From JBOGFC01 sp050742155 (GTDB taxonomy: Bacteria; Actinomycetota; Acidimicrobiia; Spongiisociales; JALYHC01), in NCBI GenBank assembly GCA_050742155.1, contig JBOGFC010000230.1, positions 1 through 42,211 on the forward strand: DNA of 42,211 bases. The letters run 5' to 3'. The position numbers were made by a program, and so were the translations under genes. The notes under the pieces were generated by a model. That model was given only the letters and a program-made list of their open reading frames with translations, made no database searches and was not told the origin of the DNA. The first letter of the stretch is position 1. Every line of letters begins with the position of its first letter. This document shows, in pieces, positions 15,754-24,243 of the stretch.

Positions 15754-17385
15754 CTAACCGCCAGAGGCGGCCTGTACCGCCTCCTGGGCGTGATACGAGG
15801 ACCGCACCAGCGGCCCGGCCTCCAGGTGGGCGAAGCCCAGCCGGCGGCCTTCCTCCCGGTAGCGAGCGAACTCGTCCGGGTGGACGTACCGGTCGATGGG
15901 CCGGTGGTGAGGAGAGGGCCGCAGGTACTGGCCGATCGTGACGATGTCCACCCCCACCGCCCGCAGGTCGGCCAGGGCGCCCATCACCTCCTCCTCCCTC
16001 TCTCCCATCCCCACGATCAGGCCGGACTTGGTGATCCCGGCCGGGTTCATCCATTTGGCCCGGGCCAGCAGGGAGAGCGAGCGGCCGTAGTTGGCCGAGG
16101 TGCGGATGTCCCGCTGCAGTCGGACGATCGTCTCGGTGTTGTGGTTGAGCACCTCCGGCTTCTCGTCCATGACCGTCTGGAGGGCCGCTTGGTCCCCCTT
16201 GAAGTCGGGGATGAGCACCTCGACGTCGCAGTCCGGCACCCGCCGGCGGATCTGGCGGATGGTCTCGGCGAAGATGGCCGAGCCCCCGTCGGCCAGGTCG
16301 TCCCGGTTCACCGAGGTCACCACGGCGTGCCTCAACTGCATGGCGGCCACCGCCTCGGCGGCCCGGAAGGGCTCCAGCACGTCCAACTCGGTGGGCTTGC
16401 CGGTCATCACGTTGCAGAACGAGCAGGCCCGGGTACAGGTGTCGCCGAGGATCATCAGCGTGGCGGTACCCTGGCCCCAGCACTCGTAGATGTTGGGGCA
16501 GCCCGCCTCCTCGCACACGGTGTGCAGCTCCAGCCCACGCATGAGCCGCTTCAGCTCCCGGTAGCCCTCCCCCATGTGGGCCTTCACCCGCATCCACTCC
16601 GGCCGGTCCGGTTCGCCGGCGAGGCGACCGGACACGGTCACCGGGATCCGCCCTCCCGGCGAGAAGGTCCCCTGGGCCACCAGGCGGTCCACCTCGAAGT
16701 CCTCCGAACGTCCCTGGCGGCGGGTGAAGGCGGCCAGCTGCACCTCGGGCCGAGGCACCTCGAACACCTCGGCGAAGCGAGGGACCAGGGCCTCCACCAC
16801 TTCCTGGATGCGGACATCTCTGTCCAGCAGCTCGGAGAGCGAGGTGACCGGGCGGCCTGCGAGGCCGCAGGGGACGATGTGGCCGAAATAGGCGAGGTCG
16901 GTGTTCACGTTGAGGGCGAATCCGTGCATGGAGACGCCTTGGGTGACCCGCACCCCGATGGCGGCCAGCTTGCCTTGCTCGGTCCAGACTCCCGTGTAGC
17001 CCTCCTCCGCCCGAGCCTCCACCCCCAGGTCGGCCAGGGTGGCGATGAGGGCCCGCTCCAGGCGGCGCACGTACCCCCCCAGGTCGGGGGGCGCGCCCAG
17101 CGAGACGATCGGGTAACCGACCAGCTGGCCCGGGCCGTGATAGGTGATGTCGCCGCCCCGGTCGACGAAGTGCAGCTCGGCTCGCAGCTCCTGCAAGCGG
17201 CCCTCGGAGACCAGCAAGTTGGTCCCGTCCCCGTTACGGCCCACCGTATAAGTGTGGGGGTGCTCGAGGAGGAGCAGGTAGTCGTCGGCGCTGCGGCCGC
17301 TGACCCGACCTTCATGCAAGGCCCGCTGGAGATCCCAGGCCTCCTGGTAGGGCACCCTCCCCAGCCAACGCACGCGCAGGCTCAC
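15754..17385 (-). CDS. lipB-lipA: LipB-LipA fusion: octanoyltransferase and lipoyl synthase in one chain
   Basis: 543 residues. The N-terminal half (1-220) is LipB: RGGDITYHGPGQLVGYP, Lys139 and Cys173 (PCGLAGRPVTSL) are the acyl-transfer residues. The C-terminal half (about 250-543) is LipA: the auxiliary cluster Cys291-Cys296-Cys302 and the radical-SAM CxxxCxxC at Cys317, Cys321 and Cys324, with RSSYHA near the end providing the cluster-ligating Ser. Together they would transfer octanoyl from ACP to a lipoyl domain and insert two sulfurs. No stop or frameshift lies between the halves. It is downstream of E2, its obvious substrate. GTG 17385 is preceded directly by a G-rich repeat. Confidence 0.95.
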   Translation of the reverse strand: MSLRVRWLGRVPYQEAWDLQRALHEGRVSGRSADDYLLLLEHPHTYTVGRNGDGTNLLVSEGRLQELRAELHFVDRGGDITYHGPGQLVGYPIVSLGAPPDLGGYVRRLERALIATLADLGVEARAEEGYTGVWTEQGKLAAIGVRVTQGVSMHGFALNVNTDLAYFGHIVPCGLAGRPVTSLSELLDRDVRIQEVVEALVPRFAEVFEVPRPEVQLAAFTRRQGRSEDFEVDRLVAQGTFSPGGRIPVTVSGRLAGEPDRPEWMRVKAHMGEGYRELKRLMRGLELHTVCEEAGCPNIYECWGQGTATLMILGDTCTRACSFCNVMTGKPTELDVLEPFRAAEAVAAMQLRHAVVTSVNRDDLADGGSAIFAETIRQIRRRVPDCDVEVLIPDFKGDQAALQTVMDEKPEVLNHNTETIVRLQRDIRTSANYGRSLSLLARAKWMNPAGITKSGLIVGMGEREEEVMGALADLRAVGVDIVTIGQYLRPSPHHRPIDRYVHPDEFARYREEGRRLGFAHLEAGPLVRSSYHAQEAVQAASGG

Positions 17386-17387
17386 GG

Positions 17388-17420
17388 CCCCCTCCCCAAC
17401 CCTCCCCCAAAGGGGGAGGG
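17388..17420. repeat. G-rich 21-bp repeat plus hairpin at the lipB-lipA start
   Basis: On the minus strand, pattern G5-A-G3-TT-G4-A-G5 (17388-17408) ends 2 nt before the GTG start and takes the place of the ribosome-binding site. Its 5' part also pairs with CCCTCCCCC across TTT as a 9-bp stem (17400-17420). Four G runs with 1-2 nt loops make it quadruplex-capable. Confidence 0.85.
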
Positions 17421-17455
17421 AGGCCGAGCGGAGCGAGGTCGGGAGGGAGCTTTCT

Positions 17456-18826
17456 TCACGCCAGCTCCTGCTCCCAGTCCCAGTCCTCCAGGTTCTCCTT
17501 GATCCGGCGCAGGAAGAGCACCGCCGTGGAGCCGTCGAAGGCCCGGTGATCCCAGGTCAGGCCCAGGTAGCCGATGTGGCGGATGGCGATCAGGTCCTCG
17601 CCGTCGGGACCGGCCACCACACTGGGGCGCTTGGTGACCGTGTCGGTAGAGAGGATGGCCACGTTGGGCACGTTGATGATGGGGGCAGACATGAACGAGC
17701 CGAAGGGACCGGGATTGGTGATCGTGAAGGTGGAGCCGGAGATGTCGTCCGGTTCGAGCTTCCCGCCCCGGGCCTTCTCGGCCAGCTGGCGGACGCCTCG
17801 AGCCAGCCCGACCAGCCCCAGCTCGTCGGCCTGCTTGATGACCGCCACGAGCAGGCCCTTCTGGTCGAGATCAACACCGATGCCGAGGTTGATGCGCTGG
17901 TGGAAGACCGCCTTGCGCTGCTCCAGATAGAAGGAGCTGTTCACCACCGGGAACTCACGCAGGGCATCGATGGTGGCTCGGGCGATGAAGGGCAGGTAAG
18001 TGAGCGAGAAGCCCTCCTTCTCCTTCCAGGCCTCCCGATGGCGCCGGCGGGCTCGCTCCACCCGCTCGAAGTCGACCTCTACCGAGGTCCACACGTGGGC
18101 GGCGGTTTGCTTGGAACGGATCATGTTCTCGGCCACCCGGGCCCGCAGGCGCTCCAGCTCCCTCACGTCGTCGCCGGGGAGGACCGGGATCTCGGCCGGT
18201 TCGGCAGGGCGCTCCTTGCGAGGAGCCTCTTCCTTGGGAGGGGCGGCCACCGCGGCGGCGGGCGCCTCTTCCTCTCGGGGAGCCTCCACCCGGCCCTCCA
18301 GGAAGGCCACCACGTCCTTGCGGGTGATCCGCCCGCCCCGGCCACTCCCTTCCACCTGCGAGAGCTCGATGTCGTGCTCCTTGGCCAAGCGGCGCACCAC
18401 CGGAGAGAGGACGCGACGCTGACCGTTACCGGAGGGTTCCTCCTCCCGTCGGGCCTCCGGCTCTCTTCTCCCTTCCCCCTCGGGGGAGGGTTGGGGAGGG
18501 GGCTCCTCTTCCTCCTTCTCGGGGGAGGGTTGGGGAGGGGGCTCCTCCGCCTCCTTCTCGGGCGCCTCTTCCTTGGCCGGGGCTTCACCGTCCGTGGAGA
18601 TCTTGGCGATGGCCGTTCCCACCGAGACCGTCTCCCCCTCCTCGACGAGGATCTCCTCGATCACCCCGGCCGCCGGGGAGGGGATCTCGGTGTCCACCTT
18701 GTCGGTGGAGATCTCGACCAGTGTCTCGTCCTCCTCCACCGAGTCTCCGACCTGCTTGGCCCATCGGAGAATCGTGCCCTCGGTGACCGTTTCTCCGAGC
18801 TGGGGCATCTTGACCTCGACCGCCAT
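17456..18826 (-). CDS. 2-oxoacid dehydrogenase E2 (dihydrolipoamide acyltransferase)
   Basis: Core of the complex. One lipoyl domain at residues 1-78 with Lys43 in STDKVDTE; a Pro/Glu-rich linker (about 80-135); the E1/E3-binding domain with LSPVVRRLAKEHDIELSQV (about 138-178); a second Glu/Ala/Pro linker; and the catalytic domain from about 225 with the active-site DHRAFDG near the C-terminus. The first linker has two copies of a 13-residue PPPQPSP-type repeat encoded by the same G-rich DNA repeat found between genes. AAGGAG precedes ATG 18826. It is followed by lipB-lipA in the same direction, and is divergent from a secreted protein gene. Confidence 0.94.
   Translation of the reverse strand: MAVEVKMPQLGETVTEGTILRWAKQVGDSVEEDETLVEISTDKVDTEIPSPAAGVIEEILVEEGETVSVGTAIAKISTDGEAPAKEEAPEKEAEEPPPQPSPEKEEEEPPPQPSPEGEGRREPEARREEEPSGNGQRRVLSPVVRRLAKEHDIELSQVEGSGRGGRITRKDVVAFLEGRVEAPREEEAPAAAVAAPPKEEAPRKERPAEPAEIPVLPGDDVRELERLRARVAENMIRSKQTAAHVWTSVEVDFERVERARRRHREAWKEKEGFSLTYLPFIARATIDALREFPVVNSSFYLEQRKAVFHQRINLGIGVDLDQKGLLVAVIKQADELGLVGLARGVRQLAEKARGGKLEPDDISGSTFTITNPGPFGSFMSAPIINVPNVAILSTDTVTKRPSVVAGPDGEDLIAIRHIGYLGLTWDHRAFDGSTAVLFLRRIKENLEDWDWEQELA
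18479..18547. repeat. Two G-rich repeat copies inside the E2 linker
   Basis: The plus strand has the G5-A-G3-TT-G4-A-G5 21-mer at 18482-18502 and 18521-18541, within 30-bp identical units spaced 39 bp apart. Both are in frame with E2 and encode EPPPQPSPE-type linker segments. Confidence 0.93.
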
Positions 18827-18945
18827 GGAGTCTCCTTCTCGGTGCCCCGCCGACTCTACCGGGTGGGCAGAGCTGACGGAGATCTGCTAGCAAGGGTGGG
18901 GCGGGCGGCACCGGAGCGCCGCCCCGGAGGAAAGGGGTTGTTGTC

Positions 18946-20700
18946 ATGCGACGGATCGCCGTACTAATGAGCCTGGTCTTCCTGCTGGTGGCACTGCTGC
19001 CCGGCCTGGCCACCGGGCAGGGGGAGGTCAAGGTCACCGATCAGGACTATGTGCGCCACGACGGCGGGACGGACGACAGCATCGATTCCTGCGGGAGCGA
19101 CGCCACGACTCCCGAGGAGGGCGGGGACGACGGCGGCAACGCCCAGCAGAACGAGCCCTCGGTGGCCATCAACCCCTCCGAGCCGGACGTCATCGTGGCG
19201 GGTGCCAACGACTACTGCGGGGTACCCACCTTCGGCGACGCCTGGATGGGCTTCTACGTCTCGCAAGACGGCGGAGCCACCTGGGTCAACTCGCTCAACC
19301 CGGGCTACCCCACCGACACCAGCGCCGAGGGGCAGGAGTCGCCCATCTTCGGCCGGGCCGGGGCCTCGGGCGACCCGATCCAGGACTGGGACAACGACAA
19401 CCACCTCTTCTACGGGGGCATCTCCTTCAACCGCACCGACCCCAACCAGAGTGGCCTGATCACCCCAACCAACGGCGACGTGATCGTCTCCACCTGGGTA
19501 CGGGATGCATCGGCGCCGCTGGGGATGGACTACCTCCGCACGGTGATCGTCGGCGAGGGCACCCCCAGCGCCTTCTTCTTCGGGCGCTTCAACGACAAGC
19601 CCTCGCTACGGGTGGACGACTGGCCCGACAGTCCCCACGAGGGAAACGTCTACGTCTCCTGGACCCTCTTCCCGGGGGCAGGGCGGGACCAGATCCTCTT
19701 CTCTCGCTCCACCGACCAGGGCGTCACCTTCTCCAGGCCGATCAAGATCTCCAGCCGGGTGGCCAACGCCCAGGGAAGCGACATCGCCGTGGCTCCGGAC
19801 GGCACCGTCTATGTGGTATGGCGGCAGTTCGCCGACGTGGCGGCAGGGGTGGACAATGCCATCGAGTTCGTCAAGTCCACCGATGGCGGGAGGACCTTCA
19901 GCAGCCCCCAGCGGATCGCCGAGATCGTGCCCTTCGACCGCCGCGACCAATACGTGACGGGGAGCCCGGCTCGAGACTGCGGCGACGGACCCTTCCTGTG
20001 CGAGACCGAATTCGTGTTCCACCGGGTGGCCACCCTGCCCCAGGCGGTGGTAGACGGCGAGGGCGCCCTCCACGTCACCTGGGAGGAGTTGATCCCGGCC
20101 GACGACAACGGGGACACCTACCGTCCGGACGGACAGGCCCAGATCGTGGTAACCACCTCCGCCGACGGGGGGGCCAGCTTCACTGACCCTGTCTTCCTCG
20201 ATCCCCAGCCAACCGGGCACCAGTGGTGGCCCAACCTGGAGTACGACAAGTCGGAAGACACGCTGGTGGCGGTGTACTACGACTCCCGGACCGATCCCGG
20301 CTACTCGGTGAACCGGCCCACCGGCAACACCGAGGACGCCACCAGCTCGGGGAACGTGCTCAACACCTTCCTCGCCACCTCCTCGGACGGGGCGAGCTGG
20401 TCACCCACCAAGGTGAGCACGATCGGCCATCAGCCCAACTATGAGATGTTCGGCAACCGCGACGTTCCCTTCCACGGCGACTACTCGTGGGTGGATGCCA
20501 ACCAAGGGACCGTGTTCGGGGTGTGGGCCGACAACCGGGACGTGGTGACGGGTGCCGACCCGCGCGAGGCGACCCAGGACGGGTTCGACGTCCTCCAGTG
20601 CCGGGAGCTGCAACCGGACGGGACCTTCGGGCCGGACACCTGCCCCAACGCGGGAGGTCTCAACCAGAACATCTACGGTTTCGGGACCGAGCTTCCCTGA
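18946..20700 (+). CDS. Secreted Asp-box (BNR) beta-propeller protein
   Basis: 584 residues with an N-terminal signal peptide (basic start, then LMSLVFLLVALLPGLA). Asp-box repeats appear as SQDGGATW, STDQGVTF, STDGGRTF, SADGGASF and SSDGASW, the pattern of six-bladed sialidase-fold propellers. I see no clear sialidase active-site Arg triad, so a non-enzymatic or other glycan role is as likely. Paired Cys (SIDSCG, NDYCG, RDCGD, LCETE, LQCREL, DTCPN) suit an extracellular protein. GGAGGAAAGG precedes the ATG at 18946. It divides E1/E3 from E2/lipB-lipA and runs opposite to both. Confidence 0.85.
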   Translation: MRRIAVLMSLVFLLVALLPGLATGQGEVKVTDQDYVRHDGGTDDSIDSCGSDATTPEEGGDDGGNAQQNEPSVAINPSEPDVIVAGANDYCGVPTFGDAWMGFYVSQDGGATWVNSLNPGYPTDTSAEGQESPIFGRAGASGDPIQDWDNDNHLFYGGISFNRTDPNQSGLITPTNGDVIVSTWVRDASAPLGMDYLRTVIVGEGTPSAFFFGRFNDKPSLRVDDWPDSPHEGNVYVSWTLFPGAGRDQILFSRSTDQGVTFSRPIKISSRVANAQGSDIAVAPDGTVYVVWRQFADVAAGVDNAIEFVKSTDGGRTFSSPQRIAEIVPFDRRDQYVTGSPARDCGDGPFLCETEFVFHRVATLPQAVVDGEGALHVTWEELIPADDNGDTYRPDGQAQIVVTTSADGGASFTDPVFLDPQPTGHQWWPNLEYDKSEDTLVAVYYDSRTDPGYSVNRPTGNTEDATSSGNVLNTFLATSSDGASWSPTKVSTIGHQPNYEMFGNRDVPFHGDYSWVDANQGTVFGVWADNRDVVTGADPREATQDGFDVLQCRELQPDGTFGPDTCPNAGGLNQNIYGFGTELP

Positions 20701-20754
20701 CGGGTCAGCCGGCGTAGCGCTCCACGTCGGCGTCGATGCGCCCGTCGATGCGGG

Positions 20755-20820
20755 AACCCTCCCCCCTACCCCCTCCCCGAGGGAGGGGGAGCAGGCCTCG
20801 CCCTCCCAGAGGAGGGGGAG
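20755..20820. repeat. GC-rich hairpin repeats between convergent genes
   Basis: Diverged members of the C-rich/G-rich repeat: CCCCTCCCC-GA-GGGAGGGGG, then CCCTCCC-AGA-GGAGGGGG, abutting the E1 stop codon at 20821. It lies between the ends of the Asp-box gene and E1 and could act as a bidirectional terminator. Confidence 0.6.
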
Positions 20821-22824
20821 TCAGGTGGCCGCCAGCTTCTGGACCGCCTCGACCACGTCCTCCACCTGCGGAAGGTAGGCGTCCTCGAGGATCGCGGCGA
20901 AGGGGACGTAGGCGTTGGGCGGGGCCACCCGCACCACTGGGCCGTCCAGGTCCCAGAAGAGCTCGTCGGCCACCACCGCCGCCACTTCCGAGGCCACCGA
21001 GGCCACCGGCATGTCCTCTTGCACCACCACCAGCCGGGCGGTCTTGCGGACCGACTCGAAGACGGTCTCCCAGTCGAGAGGGACGATCGACTGCAGGTCG
21101 ATCACCTCCACCGAGACGTCCTCCTCGGCCAGCTGCTCGGCCGCCTCGAGGCACGTGTAGGTCATGGCGCCCCAGGTGACGATGGTGAGGTCGTCCCCTT
21201 CCCGGGCCAGCCGGGCCCGACCGAGGGGCACCTCGTAGTCGCCCTCCGGCACCTGCCCCTTGACCCCCCGGTAGAGCTTCTTGTGCTCCAGGACCACCAC
21301 CGGGTTGGGGTCCCGGATGGCCGCCTTGAGCAGGCCCTTGGCGTTGTAGGCGGTGGTAGGCACCACCACCTTGATCCCCGGGTGGTGGGAGAGGAGGCCC
21401 TCCGGGTTGGACGAGTGGAAGGGGCCGGCCCGCACCCCGGCCCCGGCCGGCCCTCGCACCACCATCTGCACCGGGTGGCGGGTCTTCCAGTGGTACTTGG
21501 CCGCCTCGTTCACGAGTTGCTCCACCCCGTGGTAGAGGAAGTCGATGTACTGCATCTCGGCGATGGGCACCAGGCCCTGCAGGGCGGCCCCGACCGCCAC
21601 CCCGACGATGGCCGCCTCCGAGATGGGGGCGTCCAAGACCCTCTCCGGGCCGAACTTCTCCAGCAGGCCCTTGGTAACCTTGAAGGCGCCCCCGAAGTCC
21701 CCCACGTCCTCCCCGAAGAGGAAGACCCGCTCGTCGGCTTCCATCTCCTCGGTCATCGCCTGGCTGAGGGCGTCCAGGAGCGTGATCTCCTCTCCGGCTC
21801 CCTCCCCCTCCGGGGGAGGCTCGGGCAGGGGGCCTTCCCGCTCGGCGAACATGAAATCCCCGGCCGTGGCCGGGTCGGGGTCGGCCTGCTCCTGCGCCCA
21901 GTCGATGGTCCCGCGGATCTTCTTCTCGATCTGGTCTTCCAGCTCGGCCTTGCGGTCGTCGTCGAGCAGGCCCTGGGCCATCAGGAACTCCTCGAAGCGG
22001 GGGATGGGGTCTTTGGCCATCCACTCCTCGCGCTCGTCCGGCTTGACGTAGTCAGCCGGGTCGTGGCCGGCGTGGCCGAAGTGCCGGAAGGTGAGCCCCT
22101 CGATGAGGCTGGGCCCCCCTCCCTGCCGGGCCCGCTCCACCGCCTCCTTGGCGGCCGAGTAGCAGGCCAGCACGTCGTTGCCGTCGACCGTCTGGCCCGG
22201 GATCCCGTACCCCTTGGCACGCTCGGAGGCCTTGTCGGTGGGGAATGAGATGTGGTTGGGGGTGGAATAGGCCCACTGGTTGTTCTGCACCGTGAAGACG
22301 ATCGGCAGCTTGAAGACCGCCCCGAAGTTGACCGCCTCGTGCCAGTTGCCGGTGGCGGTGGCTCCCTCCCCGCAGTTGGCCATGGCCACCTGGGGCTCGT
22401 CTCGCAGCTTGAAGGCCAGGGCGACTCCCGCCGCCACCGGCCAGGCGTCGGGAAGGTTGGAGACCACCATCAGGGTCCCTTTGTCCAGCACCCCGAAGTG
22501 GCTGTTGCCGTCGCGGCCGGCCATCGGGCCCTCCTCCTTGCCGTAGAAGTTGAGGAGGGTCTCTTCCAGGGTCACTCCCCGGGTGAGCTGGGACATCAGG
22601 TCCCGGTGGGTACCGCCGTAGACGTCGCCCTGCTCGAGGGCGAAGGCGAAGCCCACCATGCAGGCCTCCTGGCCGACGCCCGGGTAGACCGCTCCGGCCA
22701 GCCGGCCTCCCCGGTACATGTTGTGGAGGCGGGTCTCGAGGAGCCGACCGGTGAGCATCAGCTCGTACATCTTGAGGAGCTGCTCGTCGGTCAACTCCGC
22801 CGCAGGTCCCTTCGCTTCGATCAA
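20821..22824 (-). CDS. 2-oxoacid dehydrogenase E1, alpha and beta subunits fused
   Basis: 667 residues. Alpha part 1-328: YPGVGQEA, GGTHRDLMSQLTRG, and the thiamine-diphosphate motif with GEG at 152-154 to NN at 181-182. Beta part from 346: GEDVGDFGGAFKVTKGL, LDAPISEAAIVG, and GPFHSSNPE with the expected catalytic His. The Glu in GEG replaces the usual Asp but also occurs in mammalian branched-chain E1 alpha, which favours a branched-chain substrate. The joint (331-342, GPLPEPPPEGEG) is encoded by the G-rich repeat. TTG 22824 overlaps the E3 stop (TTGA) and has GGAGGAG upstream. Confidence 0.93.
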   Translation of the reverse strand: MIEAKGPAAELTDEQLLKMYELMLTGRLLETRLHNMYRGGRLAGAVYPGVGQEACMVGFAFALEQGDVYGGTHRDLMSQLTRGVTLEETLLNFYGKEEGPMAGRDGNSHFGVLDKGTLMVVSNLPDAWPVAAGVALAFKLRDEPQVAMANCGEGATATGNWHEAVNFGAVFKLPIVFTVQNNQWAYSTPNHISFPTDKASERAKGYGIPGQTVDGNDVLACYSAAKEAVERARQGGGPSLIEGLTFRHFGHAGHDPADYVKPDEREEWMAKDPIPRFEEFLMAQGLLDDDRKAELEDQIEKKIRGTIDWAQEQADPDPATAGDFMFAEREGPLPEPPPEGEGAGEEITLLDALSQAMTEEMEADERVFLFGEDVGDFGGAFKVTKGLLEKFGPERVLDAPISEAAIVGVAVGAALQGLVPIAEMQYIDFLYHGVEQLVNEAAKYHWKTRHPVQMVVRGPAGAGVRAGPFHSSNPEGLLSHHPGIKVVVPTTAYNAKGLLKAAIRDPNPVVVLEHKKLYRGVKGQVPEGDYEVPLGRARLAREGDDLTIVTWGAMTYTCLEAAEQLAEEDVSVEVIDLQSIVPLDWETVFESVRKTARLVVVQEDMPVASVASEVAAVVADELFWDLDGPVVRVAPPNAYVPFAAILEDAYLPQVEDVVEAVQKLAAT
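21800..21832. repeat. G-rich repeat at the E1 alpha-beta joint
   Basis: Hairpin CCTCCCCC-TCC-GGGGGAGG (21801-21819) continuing into a G-rich 21-mer (21812-21832) that differs from the intergenic repeat at 3 positions. It is in frame and encodes the linker between the two E1 halves. Confidence 0.85.
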
Positions 22825-24182
22825 TGCAGGCTCCTCCCGCTCGCCGACAGTAGCGTCTCCCCCACCGCCTCAGACAGGGTCGGATGGGCGTGGATGAAGG
22901 CGGCCGCCTCGGCGGGGAGCGCCTCCCAGCCCACCGCGTACATGAGCTCGTGGATCAGCTCCCCGGCCCACGGCCCGACCACGAAGGCGCCCAGGATGGG
23001 GCCCTCCTTCTCGGCGACCACCTTGACCTGCCCCTCGGCCTGGCCGATGATGATGGCCCGGCTCGCCCCGGTCAGCTTGTGGCTGGTGGTGGTCACCTCG
23101 TACCCCTGTTCTTTGGCCTGGGCCTCGGTGAGGCCCACCCCCGCCATCTCGGGATGGGTATAGACCACCAGAGGAACCGCCCGGTAGTTGACCGGGGCGG
23201 TCTCCCCGCTGGCCAGGTGGGTGATGGCGGCGATACCCTCGGCGAAGCCGGCGTGGGCCAGTTGGGGGGTGCCGGCCACCACGTCCCCCACCGCGTAGAC
23301 CCCCGGCTCGGCGGTCTCCATGGTGGTGAGGTCGGTCTTGATGAAGCCCCTTTCCACCTCCACCTTGGTGGTCTCCAGGCCCACCTTCTCGGTGAGCGGG
23401 GCCCGGCCCACCGCCACCAGCACCGTGTCTATCTCCACCGACTCCCCGCCGACCGGGATGGTCACCGACCGCTCGCCCACCTGGGGCTCTCCGACCTCCA
23501 CCCCGGTGCGCACCTGGACCCCTCGCTTGGCGAGGGCCTTCTCCAGCACCTGGGCGGCGTCGGGGTCGGTGCCGGGCACCACCTGGTCCATCACCTCGAA
23601 GAGGTGCACCTCGCTACCCAGGTCGATCAGGAGGGAGGCGAACTCGCAGCCGATCGCCCCCGCCCCGATGATCCCCACCCGCTTGGGTTGCTCGGCCCAA
23701 TCGAGGGCATGGTCGGAGCTCACGATCCGCTCGCCGTCGAAGTCGTAACCGGGGATGGTGCGGGGTACCGAGCCGGTGGCCACGATCACGTGCTCCGCCT
23801 CCAGCTCTCCGTGCCCCTCCACGATCACCTTGCGTGCCCCATCGAGGCGGCCGGTGCCGGAGATGATCTCCACCTTGCGCTGCTTGAGGAGTCCGGAGAG
23901 GCCTTTGTGGAGCTGGTCCACCACCCGGCCCTTACGGGCCAGGGCGGTGCCCCAATCGAACCCGGCCCCATCCACCATCACCCCGAAGTCCTTGGCGTCG
24001 CGGACCGTGGTGAACACCTCGGCGGACTGCAGCCAGCTCTTGGCCGGGATGCAGCCCCGGTGGAGGCAGGTCCCGCCCACCTTGTCCTTCTCGACCAGCG
24101 CCACCGACAGCCCGAAGTGGTGGGCGTAGAGGGCCGCCGCGTAACCGCCCGGCCCCCCACCGACGATGACCACGTCGTACAT
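22821..24182 (-). CDS. lpdA: Dihydrolipoamide dehydrogenase (E3)
   Basis: Flavoprotein that reoxidises the lipoyl arm. FAD-binding VVIVGGGPGGYAAA at the N-terminus, redox disulfide Cys39-Cys44 in GGTCLHRGCIPAK, the NAD-binding GAGAIGCEFASLL, and C-terminal HAHPTLSEAV with the His-Glu pair of the partner active site. Length of 453 aa is normal. ATG 24182 is chosen because it gives the family N-terminus and follows TAATCT by 7 nt; the frame is open further upstream but does not resemble protein. Its stop overlaps the E1 start. Confidence 0.95.
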   Translation of the reverse strand: MYDVVIVGGGPGGYAAALYAHHFGLSVALVEKDKVGGTCLHRGCIPAKSWLQSAEVFTTVRDAKDFGVMVDGAGFDWGTALARKGRVVDQLHKGLSGLLKQRKVEIISGTGRLDGARKVIVEGHGELEAEHVIVATGSVPRTIPGYDFDGERIVSSDHALDWAEQPKRVGIIGAGAIGCEFASLLIDLGSEVHLFEVMDQVVPGTDPDAAQVLEKALAKRGVQVRTGVEVGEPQVGERSVTIPVGGESVEIDTVLVAVGRAPLTEKVGLETTKVEVERGFIKTDLTTMETAEPGVYAVGDVVAGTPQLAHAGFAEGIAAITHLASGETAPVNYRAVPLVVYTHPEMAGVGLTEAQAKEQGYEVTTTSHKLTGASRAIIIGQAEGQVKVVAEKEGPILGAFVVGPWAGELIHELMYAVGWEALPAEAAAFIHAHPTLSEAVGETLLSASGRSLH

Positions 24183-24189
24183 CCTTCGG

Positions 24190-24195
24190 AGATTA
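24190..24195 (-). promoter_or_regulatory. Putative -10 hexamer (TAATCT) for leaderless lpdA
   Basis: TAATCT on the minus strand is followed by 7 nt and then the ATG of lpdA, the spacing expected when transcription begins at the start codon. Confidence 0.5.
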
Positions 24196-24243
24196 GTGCT
24201 CCCCTCCCCGTACCCTCCCGTGCGGAAAGGAGATAATCTCGCC

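Noticed and set aside
21812..21832. Assembly-created fusion of E1 alpha and beta
   Set aside because: The joint is in frame, the linker is protein-like, and fused E1 proteins of about 650-700 residues are known; I kept it as one gene while asking for read support.
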